Below, piece by piece: positions 58,792 through 64,000 of a stretch of 64,000 nt of DNA. The stretch covers positions 1-64,000 of the forward strand of contig DAHVCP010000011.1 in the NCBI GenBank assembly GCA_027314025.1. The letters run 5' to 3'. Each line of letters opens with the position of its first letter. Position 1 is the stretch's first letter. Below the pieces are notes generated by a model. That model saw only the letters and a program-made list of their open reading frames with translations, did no database searches and was not told the origin of the DNA. Both the position numbers and the translations under genes were made by a program. This DNA is from Acidobacteriota bacterium. GTDB lineage: Bacteria; Acidobacteriota; Terriglobia; Terriglobales; SCQP01.

Positions 58792-60195
58792 ATGGCTACT
58801 CCCAAAAGCTCCCCCCTGCTGCGGATCGCAGCCCTCGCGTTTGCGGCGGCGCTTTTGGCGGCAGCGCCCGCGGCGGGTTCGGCGTCCCGGCGGCCCGCCC
58901 TTTACCTGCTCGCCGCGACGCCGGACATCTACGGCATGTACGGATTCCCGGTCACGCTCTACACCACGGGCCCTCGTCGCCGGACGCGGCTGGTGCGCCG
59001 GATCTTCACGTTCGCCCCGGGGTACATGGACGTTCGACCCGACGGCCGCGGCGGCATCTACGTCGTCGACGAGAACGGCCTGAGCATCATCCACGAGGCG
59101 CATCCCGAGCGCGACGACCTCGTGCTGGCTCCCGGGCCCAACAGCATCCGGCGCGGGGCCCCGGTTACCAACTGGGCTGCCTGGGGCTATTGGGCGGCGT
59201 GGGGCGTGGCCGCGGCTCCCAACCACGGCTCGGGTGCAATTTTCGCTGATTCGGAGAACGGCAGGCCGGGCGAGCCAGCGTTCGTGGTCGTCCGGGTCGC
59301 CGGACGCAGGCGGAGCGGCGCGCCGCGCATCACCGTTCGGGGCTGGTCGGCCTACCGCAGCTTTTTCTACCGGGGGCCCGGCGGGGGCCCTCTTCCGGAG
59401 ATCCCCGCGGGTGCAAGGATCACGCGTGCCGGGATTCAGTTCGGCCCCGCGTTCCAGCAGGGTGCTGGGCTCGTGAACGCCAGCCCACGGGGTCTGCCGG
59501 GGGCGGCGGGAGCGGTCGCCCGGGTGATCAGTGGTCCGGCAGGCTCGCGTCGGGTGGTGTCGCGAGGTGCCCTGGTGCTTGCCGCGACGCCGCGCTGGTT
59601 CGCGTTTCGCGCGCCGCTGCCCGGGCATGTGCGCGGCTGGCCGAAGCGAATTTACGTCCAAAACCGGCGGACCGGACGGTGGCTCACGCTGAAGCTGCCG
59701 TACATGAAGATCCCGCCGCGGCTGTTCGGCGATTGGCTCTGCACCATCGTGCAGGAGCCGAATCCCGATGGCCTGCCCAGCCCCGGCCTGGGGAACGAAC
59801 GCCAGGTCGCCTACCGGCCCCGGGGCAACCTGTACCCGAACATCCGCGGCGCCTACAAGCGCGACATGTACATGCCCGGGGTGCTGGAGTTGCGGAGTCT
59901 GGCCACGGGGCGGTTGGTCAAGATTTTCACCGGCCAGCAGGACAGCGAAGTGCTGGGCGTGGCGGCGGATGGACGCGTGGCCTACCGCGTCAACGACAGG
60001 GTGCTGGTGGCGCGGATGCGGGGACGCGGCGTCGGCCCGGCGGTATTGGCCGCCGAGGGCCCGGACGTGCCCGAGGTTCACTGGATCTTCTGCCGCGGTG
60101 GCGGCGACATCGGCGCCTGCCTGCCCCAGCCGCCATCCGGCGCGGCGGCGCAGCCGAGAGACGAGGTGAAGCATGGAGCCAAGGCCAGCCATTGA
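58792..60195 (+). CDS. Exported protein of unknown function, possibly propeller-like
   Basis: 467 residues from ATG 58792, only 4 nt after the lysozyme-like stop. Signal peptide SSPLLRIAALAFAAALLAAAPAAG. Strand-turn repeats (RPALYLLAATPDIYGMYG, FAPGYMDVRPDGRGGIYVVD, VLGVAADGRVAYRVNDRVLVA) suggest a beta-propeller or beta-sandwich. I recognise no family. Tight spacing indicates co-expression with the lysozyme-like protein, so the two may work together at the envelope. Confidence 0.7.
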   Translation: MATPKSSPLLRIAALAFAAALLAAAPAAGSASRRPALYLLAATPDIYGMYGFPVTLYTTGPRRRTRLVRRIFTFAPGYMDVRPDGRGGIYVVDENGLSIIHEAHPERDDLVLAPGPNSIRRGAPVTNWAAWGYWAAWGVAAAPNHGSGAIFADSENGRPGEPAFVVVRVAGRRRSGAPRITVRGWSAYRSFFYRGPGGGPLPEIPAGARITRAGIQFGPAFQQGAGLVNASPRGLPGAAGAVARVISGPAGSRRVVSRGALVLAATPRWFAFRAPLPGHVRGWPKRIYVQNRRTGRWLTLKLPYMKIPPRLFGDWLCTIVQEPNPDGLPSPGLGNERQVAYRPRGNLYPNIRGAYKRDMYMPGVLELRSLATGRLVKIFTGQQDSEVLGVAADGRVAYRVNDRVLVARMRGRGVGPAVLAAEGPDVPEVHWIFCRGGGDIGACLPQPPSGAAAQPRDEVKHGAKASH

Positions 60196-60563
60196 CACAT
60201 GGCACTCCCTATTGGGAGGCCACGGGCCCAAGGGGCCTGTCCCCGGCCCAGGGGAGCGCGGCGAGGCGCGGCGCTGTCTATGGACGGGCGGCCCGTGGCC
60301 CCGGGGCAGCGTCCGTTCTCCGGGCCAGCTTGAAGATTGGGTTGCGGCGCGGCCGGGCGGGGCGCGGGGCGGACAGGCGAGGACGCCCATCCCACTTTCT
60401 CCGCTGCAAGCGCGCCAGTAGGTTAGCCGTCCCGGCTGCCCAGCGGGGCCGCCGTGCCCGGCCGCCGAAACGCGGACAGGCGGGGACGCCCGTCCCTCTT
60501 TGCGGGCGAGCCGCCCGCGCCCCGCGCCGCGCTTGGCGCCGCCGCAGCGGACGCGGAGGGCGG
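60196..60563. other. Intergenic region with dispersed GC repeats
   Basis: No gene seen. It contains two diverged copies of a motif of the form ACAGGCGgGGACGCCCgTCCC (near 60374 and 60475), each partly palindromic. A GGGGCCTGTCCCCGG hairpin lies near 60232. Confidence 0.45.
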
Positions 60564-63500
60564 CTACTCGTTGGGCAGGAGGTCCTGCTGGAACGAGAGG
60601 GCGTTGACGTCGGTGAAGCGCGGCGTGCCGGGGGGCAGGGTGGTGATGCTGTTGAAGTCGGTGTCGAACTGGAAGGCGCGGTTGGGAGCGCCGTAGACCA
60701 CGGTGCAGCATTTGTAGACGCCGGTGGCCTGAACGGAATGGAACATCTCCACCATGGAACCGTCATAGGCCAGCGTCTGTCCGCTCCAGTTCTCCAAAAA
60801 GCGCAGGAAGTTGTGCACGCCGCCGTCGGTGCCGAAATCGTGCGCGGTGCCGCTGTTGGTGCGCAGGAAGCTGGCGTTGGTGCCGCCGAGAACCGCCATG
60901 CGATAGGCGGTGCTGGCGGCGGGACGGCCGCCGGGGCTGTCGGGGGAGTTGAAGCTTTCCCCGTCGGTCCAGTTGCTGGAAAGCACGGTGACCGCGTCGG
61001 CGAGAATTGCCGCGGGCACGTGGCAAGCGCCGCCGGCGTCGTTGAACGTGGCGGGCGTCGTGCCGAAGTTCACGTCACTGTAGAGGGCGTTGTAGTTGCC
61101 CCAAACGTAGACGGGATTTTCGCTGGCGACGGTGAAACCGCCGGCGGTGGCCGAGCCGCAATCCGCCGTCGCCAGCGGCGGAAGGCTGCCCAGCTGACCA
61201 TCCGCCAGCCGCAGGGCGCGGCGGAAGAAAATGGGCGGATTGTCCTCGGCCTGCTGGGCGGTGACGCGGCTCCAGGGCGTCAGGTTCTGGGTGCCGGTGT
61301 TTAGCCAGGCGCCCCAGCAGTTCTGCGTCAGCGGGCTGAAACTACACGCCGTCTGCGGCGCCACCGGGCCCAGTCCGGGCGCCGTGTAATCGTACAGTTC
61401 TTCGCTGGGCGCCTCATCGCCGGGGCTATTGGTGCAGCCGGCGGTGCAATACGCGGTGTCGGGAATGCCGTTGGAAATGTCGGCGGCGACATTGCCGTTG
61501 TCGCCATAGAAGGCGCAGTCCAGCGAGCCGTTGACGGTCGCGCATTCCTGGTTCTGGCCGACGCCGCTGCTGCCGGCCAGGCGCAGGCCGCGGCGATCGG
61601 AGAAGTAGACGATATAGCCGCCGTTGTTCAGGGCGTTGACGCCGCTGTCGCCGAAGACGGTATCGCTGGCAATTTGGCCGGCAAACCATTTCTGGAGATT
61701 GCCGACGTTGAGCTGCACGACGCCCATCACGCCATTGAGCGCCAGGCCCGACTGGCTGACGTCCTGCTGTTCGCCTTCCCGCGGGTCATACATGGACAGC
61801 GGGATGTAATCGGTGGCGGTTTCATCGCCGAGGGTGTCGCAGTTGTAGGTGGTGGTCTTCCGCCAGCCGGAGCCGGAGGTGGTCATTTGGCAAGCTTGGG
61901 CGGTGTCGCCCACGGGAAGGCTTTCCAGCTCCAAGATCGGATCGTAGGTCTGGCCGTTATAGGAGCAGCTGTTGGCCGCGCTCCACGAAGGGCTGGAGCC
62001 GCCTCCGGTATAGAGGGCGGCGATACCCTGGTCCACGATCTCCTGCGTCACGTTGTGGAGATTGCCGTTGGCGTCGCGCATCAGCACTTCCAAATAGCCG
62101 CCCAGCAAGGGCGCGCCGGCGGGAAGCCATTCGGGGTCGGCGTAACCGTTCTGGGCCAGATAGCCGGGCGCGAGGGTCGGGCCGGATGAAACGGCCACCG
62201 GGGGATGGCAGGGATCGGGCGTGTTCGGGGTGGTGCTCAGCGGCTGATCGAGAATCAAGCTGGCGTCCAACGCCACCGGGCCGGCGGGGCCGCCGTTGGC
62301 CTCCTGGATCTGCGGCAGCTCATTCGGATTGTCGGAAAGCAGGACGATGAGGCTGGCCTGGTTGTAGAGCCGCGCCTGACTGACGGTCGGGGAATCGTTG
62401 GCCAAGGGCCGGCGGACGATTTCGATCGGCGAGACGCCGGAAAAGGCCAAGGCCATGTTCAGCGTCTTGCCGCCGGTGGTCCCGCTGACAATGTTGCCGT
62501 TATAGTCGGTGAGCGAAATGGTCTGCCAGTTGGCATTGGGCGCGCTGCCGGGGCCGCCGGTCACGCTGCCTTCGGTCATGCCCAGGGCGCGGTAGGTATT
62601 GGGCGCGGTGTCCACGTCCACGGCGCCCTCATAGGTCTGGCAGCCGCTCTGCGTGGCGCCGGCCGCGCCGCCGCCGCCGTCGGTGGAGCAGCCATTTTCC
62701 AGTTGGGTGCGAATGACGTCGCCGGCGGTGCTCACCTTTTCCCCCAGCGTCAGGGTGCCGCTCTGCTCGGCGAGATACAAATTGCCGTTGGCGTGGACGC
62801 GGCCGCCGAAGTCGAAGTTTGGGCCGGCGAAGAACGAAAGGTCGGTGTTGGAGAAGATGCCGAACTCGAAGACCGGCACCGCCACCTCCTGCACGACGCG
62901 GGACATCTTCACCTCGCTGGCGCCATCCCCTTGCGCGATCACGCTCAAGGTCAGCGGAGTAATCACGCCTTGCAGGCCGGCCAGCGGCCCGGTGCCGCCG
63001 ATGGTGCCGGGGCAGGACCACAAACCACCAGACTGCACGCAACCCGGCGTGCCGGCGGCCGGCGGGGCGGCGGCGATGCTGTAGCCGCCGTCGGGGAAGT
63101 CGCCGCCCGCGGCGGGATAGCTGATGCCGGAAATGACCGGCTGGTTCGCCGGCGTGGTCAGGGCGCTTTGCAGCTCGGTCAGCGTGGGCGAGGTGTGCTT
63201 CTGGAAATAGCTGGCCAGATCGGAGGACATCTTCTCCACGCCGGCCTCGGCGCCGTAGAACGTCTGCGTGTGGTCGCGCTGGCTGGCGGTGACCTTTTGA
63301 TCGCCGTTCACCACCAGGAAGAAGCCCGCCAGCATCAGGCTGAACAGCGCGGTCATCATCACTACGGTAATCAGCGCAATGCCCGCCGAGGCGCGGCGCG
63401 GGCGGGCGGCGCGGCGCAAATGATCGGCGCGGGCCCCAGCGCGGCTACGCCGCGCGTCCCGCTTGAGTACCTGGTCGGGACGGGGCCCCCGTTCGCCCAG

Positions 63501-63590
63501 GACAAGGGGCGCGGGCCCAGCGGCCTGGGCCGCCGCTAGCTGGCGGCCGCGCGCGTACCCTCGGGGAATATCTAGAGAATGTTGCTGCAT
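60564..63590 (-). CDS. PilX-like large pilus-assembly protein
   Basis: 1,008 residues. ATG 63590 is chosen over 63605 because GGGAGG lies 4 nt upstream. After a basic region, SAGIALITVVMMTALFSLML through GFFLVVNGDQKV is a prepilin-type hydrophobic helix, followed by TQTFYGAEAGVEKMSSDL, the usual start of PilX-like minor pilins. The long remainder is beta-rich, Asn/Gly-rich, has many Cys, and contains no recognised enzyme domain. The first 60 or so residues before the helix cover a REP-like repeat and may not be translated as shown. It is probably an outer pilus or adhesin component. Confidence 0.8.
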   Translation of the reverse strand: MQQHSLDIPRGYARGRQLAAAQAAGPAPLVLGERGPRPDQVLKRDARRSRAGARADHLRRAARPRRASAGIALITVVMMTALFSLMLAGFFLVVNGDQKVTASQRDHTQTFYGAEAGVEKMSSDLASYFQKHTSPTLTELQSALTTPANQPVISGISYPAAGGDFPDGGYSIAAAPPAAGTPGCVQSGGLWSCPGTIGGTGPLAGLQGVITPLTLSVIAQGDGASEVKMSRVVQEVAVPVFEFGIFSNTDLSFFAGPNFDFGGRVHANGNLYLAEQSGTLTLGEKVSTAGDVIRTQLENGCSTDGGGGAAGATQSGCQTYEGAVDVDTAPNTYRALGMTEGSVTGGPGSAPNANWQTISLTDYNGNIVSGTTGGKTLNMALAFSGVSPIEIVRRPLANDSPTVSQARLYNQASLIVLLSDNPNELPQIQEANGGPAGPVALDASLILDQPLSTTPNTPDPCHPPVAVSSGPTLAPGYLAQNGYADPEWLPAGAPLLGGYLEVLMRDANGNLHNVTQEIVDQGIAALYTGGGSSPSWSAANSCSYNGQTYDPILELESLPVGDTAQACQMTTSGSGWRKTTTYNCDTLGDETATDYIPLSMYDPREGEQQDVSQSGLALNGVMGVVQLNVGNLQKWFAGQIASDTVFGDSGVNALNNGGYIVYFSDRRGLRLAGSSGVGQNQECATVNGSLDCAFYGDNGNVAADISNGIPDTAYCTAGCTNSPGDEAPSEELYDYTAPGLGPVAPQTACSFSPLTQNCWGAWLNTGTQNLTPWSRVTAQQAEDNPPIFFRRALRLADGQLGSLPPLATADCGSATAGGFTVASENPVYVWGNYNALYSDVNFGTTPATFNDAGGACHVPAAILADAVTVLSSNWTDGESFNSPDSPGGRPAASTAYRMAVLGGTNASFLRTNSGTAHDFGTDGGVHNFLRFLENWSGQTLAYDGSMVEMFHSVQATGVYKCCTVVYGAPNRAFQFDTDFNSITTLPPGTPRFTDVNALSFQQDLLPNE
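63432..63463. repeat. REP-like 32-bp palindromic repeat (copy 2)
   Basis: GGCCCCAGCGCGGCTACGCC and onward, 30 of 32 identical to 39687-39718. It lies within the 5' end of the PilX-like frame, ahead of the prepilin helix, so either the frame is extended by the repeat or translation starts later. Confidence 0.6.
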
Positions 63591-63613
63591 AAGGCCTCCC
63601 GCCATGGCGCCGG

Positions 63614-64000
63614 TTAATTGGCGTAATGGTTGGTGAACTCCAAGTTGCGGATCGCCACGGCGGTGGCGATGCTATTGGTGAAGTACTGATGCGTCTTCAG
63701 CGACGGCTCCGCCGAGCGCCCGGAGATGACGATGTTGACCTGCCGGATCTGATTGGCGTTGGCGGGGTTGCGGTCGTCCACGGTTTTGCCGTCGGCGAGG
63801 TCATAGCTGAATTGCAGGCCGGTGATGCCGGTGGCGACCGGCTGGGCCGTATGGTCGTCAATCTGCCGCATCAGCCGCGGCAGGCTGGGATTGGAGAAAT
63901 CGAGGTAATAGGTGATCATCTCCACCCGGTAAGCCGTGGTGCTGGGATAGCTGCCGCCGCTGGCCAGGCTGGCGATGTTGCCGGAAGCCGCCGACGGCTG
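63614..64000 (-). CDS. PilW-like minor pilin C-terminal part (partial)
   Basis: The frame is open from the right edge (QPSAASGNIASLASGGSY) to the stop at 63614. It contains YRVEMITYYLDFSNPSLPRL, VATGITGLQFSYDLADGKTV and IRQVNIVISGRS, then ends in LEFTNHYAN. The IRQVNIxIxxRS segment is common near the C-terminus of PilW-type minor pilins. The PilX-like gene follows on the same strand within about 25 nt, the usual pilW-pilX order. The N-terminal prepilin helix is outside the window. Confidence 0.7.
   Translation of the reverse strand, partial: QPSAASGNIASLASGGSYPSTTAYRVEMITYYLDFSNPSLPRLMRQIDDHTAQPVATGITGLQFSYDLADGKTVDDRNPANANQIRQVNIVISGRSAEPSLKTHQYFTNSIATAVAIRNLEFTNHYAN

Overview
The window is GC-rich, densely coded bacterial DNA. 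It most resembles an Acidobacteriota chromosome, although there is no rRNA gene here to confirm that. The argument rests on gene content: Oar-type TonB-dependent receptors with an N-terminal carboxypeptidase-regulatory domain and an aromatic C-terminus, a sortilin/VPS10-type beta-propeller protein of about 1,060 residues, long DUF3857/transglutaminase proteins, GAF-SpoIIE and PDZ-membrane-SpoIIE phosphatases, and pilT with PilX/PilW-like pilus genes.

Layout. 1-3750 is an accessory zone. It holds the tail of an Rhs protein whose tip carries an L,D-transpeptidase-like motif, a coupled exported protein that is a candidate immunity factor, a dead IS3-family orfA fragment, and broken ORFs. 3760-7509 (minus) has lysA, a GAF-GAF-SpoIIE phosphatase and a DeoC-like protein. 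7645-9395 (plus) is a two-gene AAA ATPase/TOPRIM-like pair that looks like a defence module. 9521-14664 has cinA, an IPT/NHL propeller protein, pgsA and cimA. 14918-23625 (minus) reads as one utilisation locus: outer-membrane receptor, secreted GH36-type glycosidase with a PKD domain, DeoR-type repressor, SIS sugar isomerase and PfkB kinase. 23920-30411 (minus) has a second large receptor and an exported S9 peptidase. They are separately transcribed but share an almost identical promoter element. 30732-36428 has pilT, the sortilin-like protein, a PilZ protein and a BON protein.

36596-43813 (plus) has a tRNA with CAT anticodon, a phosphohexomutase, zwf, a DUF2784 protein, a response regulator and a PDZ-membrane-SpoIIE phosphatase. 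43839-52072 (minus) has a small exported protein, a 7Fe-type ferredoxin and two overlapping transglutaminase-like giants, one of which has lost its catalytic Cys. 52308-55043 (plus) has a small zinc-ribbon-like protein, a Crp/Fnr regulator, another zinc-ribbon protein and trmFO. 55177-56025 (minus) is a MoaD-MoaE fusion. 56040-60563 is a second accessory stretch with a 98-bp tandem repeat, an AraC-type HTH protein, a secreted lysozyme-like protein and a secreted protein of unknown function. The window ends in PilX/PilW-like pilus genes.

One quality point affects the reading. Four genes (40314-41149, 41241-43813, 56899-57550, 57560-58787) become intact when single bases are added back, mostly within homopolymer runs. 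All the shifts have the same sign. This suggests homopolymer undercalls in the consensus rather than six independent mutations, so I annotate these genes as probably intact but frameshifted in this sequence.
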